Of a stretch of DNA of 64,000 nt, positions 30,609 to 42,208 are shown one piece after another (the stretch's first letter is position 1; the number at the start of each line of letters is the position of its first letter). This DNA is from Spinacia oleracea (Eukaryota > Streptophyta > Magnoliopsida > Caryophyllales > Amaranthaceae). A program made the translations under genes and the position numbers. The notes under the pieces are model-generated. The model did not search any database, was not told the DNA's origin, and saw only the letters and a list, made by a program, of their open reading frames with translations. The stretch covers positions 141,922,361-141,986,360 of the forward strand of contig NC_079492.1 of assembly GCF_020520425.1 (NCBI RefSeq). Reading direction: 5' to 3'.

Positions 30609-33429
30609 TAATTTAAATCAAATATTTTTATCCAAGAATCTTAATGATTTGTATTAATTTTACATATATATCACCATCTACCCTTTTATTTTGGAATAAA
30701 ATGTGTTTGGAATCGGGAACGATTGTTTTTCTGCATTCATATCCAATGTGATCCTTTTATAAACGGAATAAAAAAAAAATGCCAGATTCTGGCTTAATTA
30801 AACACACGTTTTACCTTAAGTCATTATACTTCGTATATGTTTAAAAATGATTAGTTATTTCTCTATAACTTTTTATGAAGTATATTTATTGGAATAATAT
30901 TTTTTCCCCAAAAGGAAAAGTTTTTAGGAATAAGATTCTGTTTTTTATGCCTTACACCACTAATTTGTAATATGCATGTGTTGTAACTACTACAGTATTA
31001 TGGATTAAAATAAGATTTAACACGTAATTAGTTACACTGTCGAATTCTTTAATGTTAAGACTAGTGATTTGAATTAGTGATAAAGTTAATAAAATGTTAA
31101 GTCGAATTCAGAGTGTTAATGAAGATATTCCATGCAGCATTGAGCATGGAATGGCCTCTTACATCGTTGGCGGAAAAACCATTAAAGGTACCTTAGAGGT
31201 GAAGTGAATATTGGGTAATTTGATGCTTTTATCAATTTGCACAGTAAGGGTGATCAAAATTTACGGTACAAATTTAATACGGAGTATGCATTTAACAACA
31301 TTCTCCATTTTTTAATTTAATCAAAACCGATTTGTTTTAAATTGAATTTCACTTATTATATTGGATTTTATCTATTGTGACTTTTTTTAACACGAGTATA
31401 TATAATATAGTTATAGGGGTGTCAAATTGGGTCGGTTAGTTATTGGTCGAGTATATTCGGGTTGGGTAGATGTGCCCGTGGGGTCAGTGTGCTTAAGCGA
31501 ATTGAATGTGTGAATTTTTTTCGAGTCACTTCGACTTTTGTCAGCAATCGGTTAATTGGACTAAGTTGTCTTTTTACAGTCTTAATAATATACAATACAT
31601 AAGAAGTTCTCACGGAGTATTATTTACGTAGTATAATTTATCATGTACATTTTTAATAATTTAGTGTTAGCTCGTCTAGGGTATATCTATTGTGTTATTC
31701 ATATTTGGAGTATTTCTAATGTATTCAGCAACATCAAGCTACATATTTACTTTGTAAAACTATGTATTTTTTTTCTGGTAATGATCATAATATATTTGTG
31801 TTAAATTACAATGCACCTCCGAACAAAACTAATACTTGTATACCTAATCCGACCTTCCTGAATGAATGTGCATATCCTCCAAACCAATATTACATGTTCA
31901 TGATGAATGCATGATACACGTACTGATATTACATTCGATGGTTGTATGAATCCAAAACACCCTAATCCCAATTACATAAGCTTCAATTCTATTGTGATTT
32001 GTGGATAAAAAAGACAAGAACATGAGATTAGAAATGGAAACCAACCACTCTAATTGACTAATGTTTACCCAAAGTGGAATGATTGACCTGTAAAGTGTGT
32101 GTCTTATGAGCTCACCAAAAACATTCTTACACATTCTAACAAGTTAATTAGCTACTTAAATTCTAATACACCCATACTTAACAACTTCAATTAATTGTTT
32201 GTGGACCCCGCATATCCGTCCTTCTTTTCCTTGATTGGTGCTTAAGGTGTGACTGTGTTTATCATCAGACGGTCCTAAATTGCTGCTGTAAAACCTTCTT
32301 ATAAGAAAGGGCCCCATACAAGATGACTTTGATCCTAAGGTTCACATGCGTCCAATCAGAAAACACGATTCTGGTTCTATGCTGTGTTTGTCTGAACGGG
32401 ACCCCAACTTAAACAAGCTAACTTTGATTGCGTGCTACGTGGCAGGATCTTGACACGTCTCTGTGATAAGTAGTGGAGCTGCGTTGCACCAGATACCATC
32501 TCCGACCACATAAATGCAACTACACAAGTTTACTGCATAATTCTAATTTCTAACGGGGAAAGAATAATTTTGATGCTTATCCTATCAAAAGATAAAAAAG
32601 AAGGGGGAATATGCTAACATTACTTTATTTTATGATTTAAATTATCGAGTATTAGGATCATTTGCCTTTTAGTTACTCCGAATGATTTTATTTACAAGTA
32701 CGTTGAAAATTAATCAATTATTCAATATTTTTAAGACATGTTAAATTATGGAGTATTTTTTTTGTGTTCAAATGAGTTAAAAGCGGAATATAAATTACAA
32801 CTGAAGTTGGAGGAAATTCGAAATTCAGACTTCAGACTTATCGTATACATATTCTCAGGTTTAATTAATAGGTCAAGACCTTATTAGTTACTTTGGATTA
32901 AGTTTTATGAATAGGGGTTTTGACCTATTAATTACTTTGGATTAAGTTTTATGAATAGGGGTTGAGGCTGTCAATTAGCGTTTTTGCCTTAATTAGAGTA
33001 TATTTGAACATTTCAGTCTTGATTGTGGCAACTATAATTAGAATATGCTAAATGGGACTTCCAAATAATATGGACAACAGGACAAATAATTATAGAAAAG
33101 TCAACGCTGTGAAGATCAAAGTTTGCTGTAAATTTGAGAGAATCAAATCAATCGCCTATTTTATTCCCCAAATAAAACTTGCATTTCACCGCACGATCTT
33201 CACCACGTCTTCCCATGATGTTGACATGTGTCAGCTCTAATTTACTCTCCGCAACGTGCTATTACTGAGACAGACACAGAAATGGCGAGGAAGTCCAAAT
33301 ACATGCCTGACATGTATTTGCAAAAACATGCCAACCCCAAATAAAAAGGTAAATGTAAATGTTAAATATTTTTTGGGGGAAATGTATAACGGAATTGTAA
33401 ATTTGTAAAATGGGGTGGTGATTTGGCAT
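30609..33429. other. Intergenic, no gene seen
   Basis: Features noted: one hAT-like half end (TAGGGGTGTCAAATTGGG near 31416) followed by decayed GGGT words; a 44-bp tandem duplication at about 32882-32970; a less AT-rich block at 32200-32530 with ACGTGGC and GACACGTC words. No supported coding sequence. Confidence 0.5.
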
Positions 33430-33610
33430 TGTTGAGTTGGTATTGGTGTTACAAAAATGGTATTGGTATTACAAAAATGGTACTAAACTTTTTTTAAATG
33501 AAATTCATTTTCATTAAATGGTACTCGTTTTGTACTAAATTTTATAAAGTGGTATTAATATCACAAAAATGGTGCTAAATATTTTAAAATGGTATTCATA
33601 TTACAAACGG
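33430..33610. repeat. Degenerate minisatellite, TGGTATT-TTACAAAAA units
   Basis: Words such as ATTACAAAAATGGTA, TTACAAAAATGGTATTGG and ATCACAAAAATGGTGCTAAA recur at irregular 20-60 bp spacing. Similar words on a larger scale occur in the foldback element at 28879-29142. Copies of ATACATGCCTG lie on both sides (near 33299 and 33701), so the array may be the interior of a decayed foldback element. Confidence 0.5.
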
Positions 33611-33847
33611 GATCCAAGTTGGCAAACGGGGTTGACTATTCAACAATTTCAAAATGGCTGGGAAATTAGAAACAAGCCCATGGCATGTATTTCATAATAC
33701 ATGCCTGGCTGCGATTTTGACGCCCTCCAGAAATGGCCGGGCAGATAAAAATGAAAGTAGGCAATACAGTAACAAACAAACAGAGCTCATTTATTAGGCG
33801 ACGGTTAAAATATGAACGATGTCGTTTTCGGGCAAAGGAGTATTTAC

Positions 33848-33874
33848 GGCGGGAAACGGTTGAAATTTCCCGCC
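33848..33874. promoter_or_regulatory. Inverted pair of E2F-like words
   Basis: GGCGGGAAA (33848-33856) and TTTCCCGCC (33866-33874) form a perfect 9-bp inverted repeat with a 9-nt spacer. TTTCCCGCC is the plant E2F consensus. No gene is seen within several kb, so function is unproven; it could equally be the stem of a decayed foldback element. Confidence 0.35.
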
Positions 33875-34039
33875 GGATTTGACGGTGGAGACGCGGTTAT
33901 AATCATGGAAATGTTAAATTGTCCAGAATGTTTGGAGAGATAAAATCAAATTGGGCCCCACCGAATTTAGACCTTTTGAAGTCGATGCCGAATGGTTATT
34001 TTACAAGGACGAAAAGAATTGGTTTCCAAATTCAAAAGG

Positions 34040-34335
34040 TCTTGCGCGCACTAGGTGCACAATAAATTTATTGTACACCAAGATAATTTTTACCATTTTT
34101 TTGTAACTTTTATATAAGTAAGAAAAACGTTGATAGATAAACATTTTAAAGAGTTAAATGATTAATTTTATACATTATTAGTGATTTTGAAGAAATATGT
34201 TTTATTAAAATGAAAAAAATTATCACTGCAAAATGGATAACTTTTACATATATAAGCTTAACTTTTAAACATTTTGAGTTAACTTTTACTATGGTGTAAA
34301 ATATTTATTGTACAACCCTTGTAAATAAGAATTTG
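34040..34335. mobile_element. Foldback MITE with terminal palindromes
   Basis: Each end carries its own near-palindrome: GGTGCACAATAAATTTATTG plus TACACC at 34054-34079, and GGTGTAAAATATTTATTG plus TACAACC at 34293-34317. The interior repeats AACTTTTA words. 40915-41060 matches part of it in inverse order. No target duplication identified. Confidence 0.55.
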
Positions 34336-35196
34336 TGTTCCAAATTAAAAGGACGGAGTAACGTTTTGATGAAACGAGCTGAGGAGCTCAACTTTAGGTA
34401 TTTGAGATATTTGTTTGATTGACCTAAATTAAAAGTTTTATTAATAACTTTTTTTTATAATTAAATTAATTCATTGATAAAAAGTGTCTACATAATGATT
34501 TGAATGTAACAAATGCATAACAATCAAATCAAAAAAAAATTCCTTTAGCAAAACTACGATCGTAGTAAATCAAACATTTTGTATACCCTATTTTATATCG
34601 CTGTGAATTACAGCCTTTATCGACGAGGGGGTCTATAGATATGTTGTAGCCGTGATTTCCATTTGATTGTAGTCGAGAGATTGACCTCCTCTTCGAGCTC
34701 GCATAAATCTTTACCAAAGAAACCATCTAAACTAAACTAAACACACAAAACTTAACTAGAATCAAACCCACCTTAGGAGGTACTTACTACACTGAAACTG
34801 AAACTATGTAGTTTTATTGATATCTAACGCAAAAAAACAAAAAAGAATTAAGAGAAGGGGCGGTAATAACCAAATTTCAGAAGAAAATTGGTTATTTCCT
34901 TCCTAAAAAACCCTAATTTTTGTAAACCCTAAAAAGAGAGAGAAAAGAGGGAGAGAGGGGGGGGGGGGCAACGGGGAACCTTATGGAGTATTGGAATTTT
35001 ATTAGTAATTTAAGAACATACATATTGAACGTAGTATGAGGGTTATTTTCATAAATATGTTAGTTGTAACTAATTAAAACCGTCAATTTAAGGTTTAGTC
35101 GAGTTTTTGAATTTTCTAAATTAGCTAACAAACATAATGTAAACATTGTACCGATCAATAGAGTTATTAAACCCAAATTTTAGGGGAAAAAAAATA
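34336..35196. other. Intergenic, no gene seen
   Basis: Contains a GA-rich to poly(G) tract at about 34935-34968 that may be hard to assemble. No coding signal. Confidence 0.5.
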
Positions 35197-35478
35197 TTCC
35201 CTCCGTATTTATTTAAGAGATACACTTGGTCGGGTACAGGTATTAAGAAAAAGAATTAAATGAAATAAAATAATAAAACAAGTGGGGTTGGGTTGATATT
35301 TTAATAAGTAAAACAAGGGGGAACATGTCATTTTAGGGGGTGAGAGGTGGGGGTGGGGTGTAGATAGATTATTTAATTAGATGGTGGGGTTGATAAGTTA
35401 CTAAAAATGGCAAGTGTATCTCTTAAATAAATACGGCCGAAAAAGGCAAGTGTATCTCTTAAATAAATACAGAGGGAG
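35197..35478. mobile_element. Stowaway-like MITE with duplicated right end (282 bp)
   Basis: Left TIR TTCCCTCCGTATTTATTTAA, right TIR ending CAGAGGGAG, flanked by TA (35195-35196, 35479-35480). The right terminal block GGCAAGTGTATCTCTTAAAT occurs twice in a row (near 35409 and 35444). Confidence 0.88.
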
Positions 35479-36415
35479 TAGTTTCTAGAAAAAAAAAATC
35501 AAATTTCTACTTGGTTAACTGTACAGATGTAGATACTTTTTTATAATTCCTCCATGTGTTAAGAAGCAGAAAGCGGAAATATCTAGGCTATTTTTGTCTT
35601 TATTGACCTTTACCCGTTTTTTAGGCCATGTTTAGCAATGAGAGTTTAACGTTACTGTTTACTATTTGCATTAGTAGTTACTACGTACGTAGTTGACTAG
35701 ATCCTTATTTACTCCGTAGCTGATTTGACTGTATATTTGACTAGATGTTTGATACACATATAGGTTCCCAAAAGTTGTTAACTACAGAGTATTTTATTGT
35801 GTAAAATGACATATTTAGACGTTTATCTTCTATAATATTTATAATTTTGTTAGATAAGAATAGTAATTATGGACAGAAATATCTTTTACAATGTTAAATT
35901 AACAATTTTGGAACCTAAAACTTATCGTACACAGATCATCAGTCTTATTTACTAGGTCAAAACCTCATTAATATCAACCAATCGTTCATAGAATAATATC
36001 GAACAATTGAATTTTAAGGGGGGTTTTGTTTGGAAATTGACCGTTTGAAAAAGGCCGTATACTAGTAAATTTGTGGCGCCAATTTCGAAAAGGTAGACTA
36101 GTGGGAGGGAAATAATTTGGATTATACCGTATTTATTTAGTAGGGGTGAGGTATAAAATACAAGGCGCCGCAAAAACTTCCGGGAGACAATGAGGGCATG
36201 TTTTCTTCAACAACGTGACCTGAACCTAAAACCCATAACCCAGCCAACCATTTTTTTAATTATGAATAATAATAAAATTACATGGCAGAAGGATGAATAC
36301 ATTAAATAGGGAGTACGTTCTACGTAGTGGAGTGGGTATTTAATTAATGAAGAGTACATAGTGGACGGAACGGAAGCATGAAATTAACCGTTCCTATCAC
36401 GAGCCTTGCATTGTA
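35479..36415. other. Intergenic, no gene seen
   Basis: AT-rich, one TACTCCGTA at 35710. No supported ORF. Confidence 0.5.
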
Positions 36416-36743
36416 CTCCCTCCGTCCCGGAATACTCAACCCGGTTTGATCGGCACAGAGTTTAAGGGACTTGAATTGACTTATTTAATTTAATAGGTAG
36501 TAGTTGATAGTGGGGTATTATTTTAATGTAGTTAGTGGGAGGTGGGTTAAGAGGTGGGGTTGGGGGAGAGTAGGGGTTGAATTTTTAATTATTTTTTGTA
36601 TGGAGTAGAGGGTAGGTGAGTTAATAGGGGTGGAGTGAGAAATAATATAATATTGTTAGAATATTTCCATTTTTAGAAACATGTCAAGTATTAAGGGACG
36701 ACCCGATAAAGAAAACAGGTCAAGTATTCCGAGACGGAGGGAG
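36416..36743. mobile_element. Stowaway MITE (328 bp), inverted relative of 19807-20133
   Basis: TIR CTCCCTCCGTCCCGGAATAC and complement with one mismatch (GAGACGGAGGGAG), TA on both sides (36414-36415, 36744-36745). The interior is nearly the reverse complement of 19807-20133, for example GGCACAGAGTTTAAGGGACT here and its complement near 20080. Confidence 0.95.
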
Positions 36744-37029
36744 TAGCATACTAGCATGTCCTAACCTCGTTTTATTTGTCACCCCTTAATCCTTATACCT
36801 CGTTTTATGGGCTGGGGGAAGTACTCCGTATATATGTTGCGCAGCTGCAGACCTGCAGTGTACGTTACTAATTTAAATACGGATTAGTCCTGATCTTTAC
36901 TCCGTATTTTGACTTTTTTTTGGTTCTTCATTTTTTTTCCCCCAATTTTCACAATATTAAAAATAAGTTTTTCCAAACAACGCATGTGAGTGTCTCATGT
37001 TAATAAAAGATTAAAAGTTATTCACTTAA

Positions 37030-37700
37030 TAAGACTAAAGCAAGACTATCGCTAGTACGAGCAATAGTCTGGACAATATTCTTATTGAGAATTAACCTAA
37101 GAGTAAGATTAGCGCTAGTACGAGCAATAATCTTATTGAGTATTAACCTAAGACCTTCCATTTAAGTGGGAGAGTATGACAAAAGTCTGAGCAAGAGTCT
37201 TGAAATACCAAGACTCTACTTAAGACGTTTAAACAGTGAAATCTTTGTTAATTATAATTTTATTATTTTATTATTTTCACAAGTTTGAGAAGTCTTGAAT
37301 GAGTACGAGGGGTGAAGTGAAAAAATTAAGTAAGTCTTAAAGGGTCTCAACAAGAATCCGAGAAATTGAAAATAAATAAAATGCTGATGTGGAAGTCTTA
37401 GCTCATACTAGCGCTAATCTTGCTCTAAAACCTTTCATTTAAGTGGGAAAGCATGACAAACGTCTGAGTAAGAGTCTTGGAACATCAAGACTCTACTTAA
37501 GACGTTTAAACAATAAATTATTTGTTAGTTATTATTTTTTTATTTTTACAAGTTTGAGAAGTCTTGAATGAGTACGAGTGGTGAAGTGAAAAAATTAATT
37601 AAGTCCGAAAGAGTTTCGCTAAGAATCCAAGAAATTGAAAATAAATAAAAAACTTATGTGGAAGTCTGAGCTCAGACTAACGCTAATCTTGCTCTAACGA
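37030..37700. mobile_element. Tandemly duplicated MITE with AGCAAGA-type inverted ends
   Basis: Two left-type ends (near 37038 and 37095: AGCAAGACTATCGCTAGTAC, AAGATTAGCGCTAGTACGAG) and two right-type ends (37401-37428 and 37671-37699: CTAGCGCTAATCTTGCTCTA, CTAACGCTAATCTTGCTCTA) surround two copies of a 269-bp body (CATTTAAGTGGGA, AAGACTCTACTTAAGACG, GAAGTCTTGAATGAGTACGA). It fits a MITE tandemly duplicated through its ends. Superfamily not determined. Confidence 0.75.
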
Positions 37701-40700
37701 ACTACTTTCCTTATTGTCATACTCAAATAATAGGTTAGATTTGCACAATTGATTCCTTGGTCTCAAATGAGATATTGCTAAATTATCAATGCGATGAGTC
37801 CAATATCAATTTTTATTTTTTACTTATAAACAACTAAAGATACTGTTGTTCAAGGAAGCATGTCGGAATACGTAAACAAGAAATTTTACATATATTGTGA
37901 AATACAGTTAGTATTTTCAATGAATACTTTGCCTATCATTTAAAACAATCGAGATATGATGACCTGGATCTAATATGGAAGCAAATACGGGGTGCATAGT
38001 TGGACTGAATAGCCGGGCCCGGGTTATGTCGTAGTTTGTGGCATACATTGAACACTCACTTGTTCATTCATTTGACTAAAATATGCTAAAAAAGAAATAA
38101 CGGCCTTTGATTCTTTGAATAGTTTATTAAACAAAAAATACATAACGTACCCATTCCTTAAGAAATGGTTAAAGAAATATAGAAGGGTTACGTTATTGTT
38201 AGTGATAAGCAAGCTAATGTAGGACGTGCAACAATCATGCATTCATGCTAGGACATGTCAAAGTAGTTGCACGACAATACGCGGTGATTAGTGCTCTACC
38301 AATTCAGTTCACTAATCACTACTTATATTATTCCTTAATTTCATACCAAGTACAACACTTTATTTTAAAATTTAAATTTTAGTTTTATAGTGGGATATGC
38401 GAATCATATACACTTATTAATTATACGAGTATGAGCGTATAGTAATAAATTAAGATGGTACGTTGTTGTTCTTGTGTCGTGTCGGATTTTATGTTGACTC
38501 CGCCGCGTCATCTAGTGTGCCTTGGGCCGGAGTGGGTTCAGCGCATGCCAAGGCTGCCCACTAGTCGTGTGTCATGCAAAGATTTAAAAGGATGGCCGAG
38601 ACGTGACAAAAGTCGACATGAAAAAGGCTTTATAAATATCTAAGCCTAATTCACTCTATTTAATTTGATTTATTGTGTTTTTGCAAAAAGTGCGGCCTAA
38701 ACACAACCCACGACTTTATACCCCGTGCCAAATCAGACGTTTTCGTGTTAGGCCGTACGGTGTTCCGGACTGGCTTGGACCGGTGCACATTAGCTACTCC
38801 GCATAATATTTATGAGTCGATGTGACTATGTGAGTGGTGAGGCAGTAGCTACCTAGCTAGTTGATCGAGTAGTGAGAAGTACATGTAATGTTACAGTTGT
38901 TAATTGAATTTGGTCAAAGCAGCCAAGCAGGGTACACGTGAGAGTGTCAGCTCGCACGTTGTTGTTGGACTCATTAATAACTTAATATGGCCATTTCACC
39001 ATTTGGCATGATTCGGCATGATGGGTTCATGACATTCTCACTATCATTTATGGAACTACATTCTTCAACTCATTGCAGTTCTATAAACCTTTAACTAGTT
39101 AGTTATTGTATCGACATCTTCTTCCAATACAATTCTCTAATTATTTAATTAATGGCAATGATCAAGTGAGTTAGGTATTCCGAACTAGATATAATGCGCT
39201 TTTTAAACACATTATTGTTGTGGAAATGTTATAACTCGTTCAACAAAATTTAAATCGTCGAATTAACAGTATGTTAAATTCATGTGGAGTTGTAAATATC
39301 CTTTATTGCAATATCAATCTAGAGAAAATTTTGGATCACTTATACGTAGTAAATTGATTACATATATACTACGTTATGTGTACGTACGTAGAACTACGTT
39401 TAGGTAGCTTTGTACATTTACCATTTTTTTTTTAAAGGGGACACCTTAGTGCCTTACTAAACAACTCTAAGTGTATAACGCTTGGCATGAATTATGAAAC
39501 TTGTAAAGTTTGCCATGAATTATGCATGCAAAAAACATATGTACGTATCGTTATCTTAAAAATGTAAAATCCACTCATAAATGTCGTCATAATAACATAT
39601 ATCAATTTATACGGAAGGCAACAATGGATTAATTCACAGAGGATTAAAATCAAATCATAAGGCAACAATTGTAATCGCGTGAGATAAATTTAGGTAAATT
39701 TAGAATTTGCTAGACAGCTAGCTTCGATACCATTTCAGAATTTTGGAAAAAAAAATTCCTTGATTTTTCATTCCAGAGTTAATTTGCCACTAATCGAAAC
39801 CTTAGCTCAACAACACGACGTACTGATGTTCACACATGGGCCTAAATATAATTAATTACAATGTTATGTACGTATAAACATTGTTACATAAACTCTCCAA
39901 ATCTAGGAGGTTCCACACTTCCACGAACGAAATTATTAAGTCATACGTACTCATAATTCATAAACAATGAGTCACATGCATGTTAACTTTGCTTAGAGAA
40001 TTATTTTCCCCATATCAAGCCTTTCCAAATAAAGCAAATTTATTGGACCAAACACAAGCATTTGACAACCGGGAAGACTCTGATCACATATTCTGATATT
40101 CACATATCATATGGAGAACAACGGGACAAAATTTCATTGTAAACAATGCAATTGGCAATACTATGTACGGATTAGGGGGGATAAAGCAACCATTTTCATA
40201 TGTTAATCATCCCCCTCTTGTTTTTTAACGTAAGACAACACGCAATGGCGAATCTTGAACAATTTTACGAGGGGAATCGGTAGAAAAAAAAACTAACCAA
40301 TATACTATATAATTACACATTTATACACAAATTTTAGGGGAGCGGTAACTAAAAATACACTATAAAGTTTTTCGACCGGGGGACCAGGACCACCCCAAGG
40401 CTAACTAAGATCCGCCCCTGACAACTGTACATCATGTGTTTTTATTATTCTCTCAATTCTCAACGACATTGTATTTTGATGAAAATGTAAGCAAAATCTT
40501 GCGTTAATGATGGAGATGGCGAATTCAATTTGTATTAGTTAGTTATGAATTATGATAAGCTACTTTATTATTTCTAGGATCCTTTTTGCCCCATAAGTTT
40601 GGCGGTCCAATGTTCAAAAAGGACATTAGATCCTTCTAATAATTTATAAAATCGTGATGATTAAAGGGTATCGTAATTAACTAGACATGCAATTAGGAAA

Positions 40701-40914
40701 ATTATACCTAAATCAACCTGAACTATGTTTTTTTAAAATTTGAAAAGAAATTGAAACTATGTAAAAGTAGTAATAAGTACTCGTAACGTAGTATGCAGCG
40801 TGAGATGATCGAGTATGAATAAGCGTAAGATTATGGCAAAGTCATTAGAGAGGGTTGCGTGATAATTACTTGCCTTGGAAATCAAGCTACAGTTACTTTT
40901 GGAGATCACAAATT
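37701..40914. other. Long intergenic stretch, no gene seen
   Basis: 38680-38790 is a relic of the GGCCCGGCACGA-type repeat. 40244-40425 has ATGGCGAATCTTGAAC at one end and AAGATCCGCCCCTG at the other, the imperfect ends of a common plant MITE type with a GGCGGA TIR. A TTATAAATA word near 38631 has no ORF behind it. Confidence 0.5.
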
Positions 40915-41070
40915 CTTATTTACAATGGGTGTACAATAAATATTGTACACCTGAGTAAAAATTAACCCAAAATGCTTAAAAGTTAAGCATATATATGTAA
41001 AAGTTATCTATTTTTAAGTGATAAATTTTTTCATTTTAGTAAAACTTATGTCTTCAACATCACTAATAAT
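40915..41070. mobile_element. Partial foldback MITE, relative of 34040-34335
   Basis: A near-perfect palindrome GTGTACAATAAATATTGTAC plus AC at 40930-40951 is followed by AAAAGTTAAGCATATATATG and ACATCACTAATAATG, matching the 34 kb element in inverse order. The second end is missing or too diverged. Confidence 0.55.
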
Positions 41071-41246
41071 GCTACTAAAGTAGTCTACTTCGTATTTGTT
41101 GTAACATACTCGTGGAATATTTATGCATGGACATTGTAATGTTATTTTCTTTGTCAACTTATACTTAAATACTTTGTAAATTCTTCCATGGTAGACATTA
41201 TTTTTGTTAGCAAATCACACTCAAGTGAAAATTCTACCTACCAATT

Positions 41247-41417
41247 GTCTGTTGGTTCAGTGGTGATTGAGGCTGAACTTGGTAGGGAGGATCCGTGTTC
41301 GATCCTCTGCAACAACAATTGGGAGGGGACTGAAATCTACCCACCCAGAAATGACCCCGAATTCAGATTAGCCCTAAGAGTGAAACGGGTGCTAACACAA
41401 AAAAAAAAAAAAAAAAT
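41247..41417 (+). mobile_element. tRNA-derived SINE, second family
   Basis: A-box-like TTGGTTCAGTGGTGATTG (41252-41269) and B-box-like GTTCGATCC, then a tRNA-unrelated region (CAACAACAATTGGGAGGGGA, ACCCCGAATTC, CTAAGAGTGAA) and a poly(A) tail near 41399-41417. Only an imperfect target duplication (CTACC.ACCAA type) can be suggested. A 5'-truncated relative is at 62407-62536. An 81-aa ORF over it is fortuitous. Confidence 0.85.
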
Positions 41418-41626
41418 CCTACTGCCAAATTAAGTGCATAATCGTGAAGTAATTATTAACAAAAGTGGAAATTGAAGTTTGACGAGGTTACTGGTAAAAT
41501 TGAATGGGGATAAATTAAATGAAGTCACTGTAAATGTCCTAATTGACATCATTGCGATTTTGTAGTTGGAAATAACTAGGTAGTTGAGCTGAAATTCCAC
41601 CATTCCCTCCCTAGAATGTTCAACAT

Positions 41627-42126
41627 TAACTCACGTCTGTTTTTCCCGGGTTTTGTTCTCTTCACCTTATTCGTATTGTTTATTATATCGGATAAGAAAA
41701 ATCAGACCAAAAAAATAAAAATTCAAAAAACACTTACAGAAAACATTCTTATCAAAGCAGACCAGACTAGACCAGAACAAAAACTAGAAAATTAGACCAG
41801 GTTAAGTGAAGAGAGCAAGAAATACAGATTAATGCTTTTGTGTGAGATTTGGACATTTTTCCTCCTATGGAGTATCTACTCAGATGGTATAATAGGAGAC
41901 TAGATGTCGTTTGACGCACGCTAACATTCAATTATCAAAGCAGACTAGAGCAGAACAAAAACTAGAAAATTAGACCAGGTTAGGTGAAGAGAGCAAGAAA
42001 TATGATTAATGCTTTTGTGTAAGATTTGGACATTTCACCTCCCATCGAATATTCGATTATCTACTCAGATGGTATAATAGGAGACTAGGTGCCTTTTGTC
42101 CATTTGACGCACGCTAACATTAAATG
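41627..42126. repeat. Relic element with 183-193 bp tandem duplication
   Basis: The first part (CACCTTATTCGTATTG, AAATCAGACC) matches relics at 15755-15930 and 58670-58780. The block from ATCAAAGCAG (41751) to GACGCACGCTAACATT is present twice, the second copy starting at 41934. It abuts the broken end of the ACR pseudogene. Confidence 0.8.
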
Positions 42127-42208
42127 AACATATTTTTGGAAATAATGAGCCCAAACAACACAAGGCCCGATGCCTAAGGCCCAAATCCACAAGATCTACA
42201 TAGTAGTA

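Noticed and set aside
38625-38640. TATA box (TTATAAATA) of an unannotated gene
   Set aside because: No open frame, splice-compatible exons or known protein follow on the plus strand for several kb.
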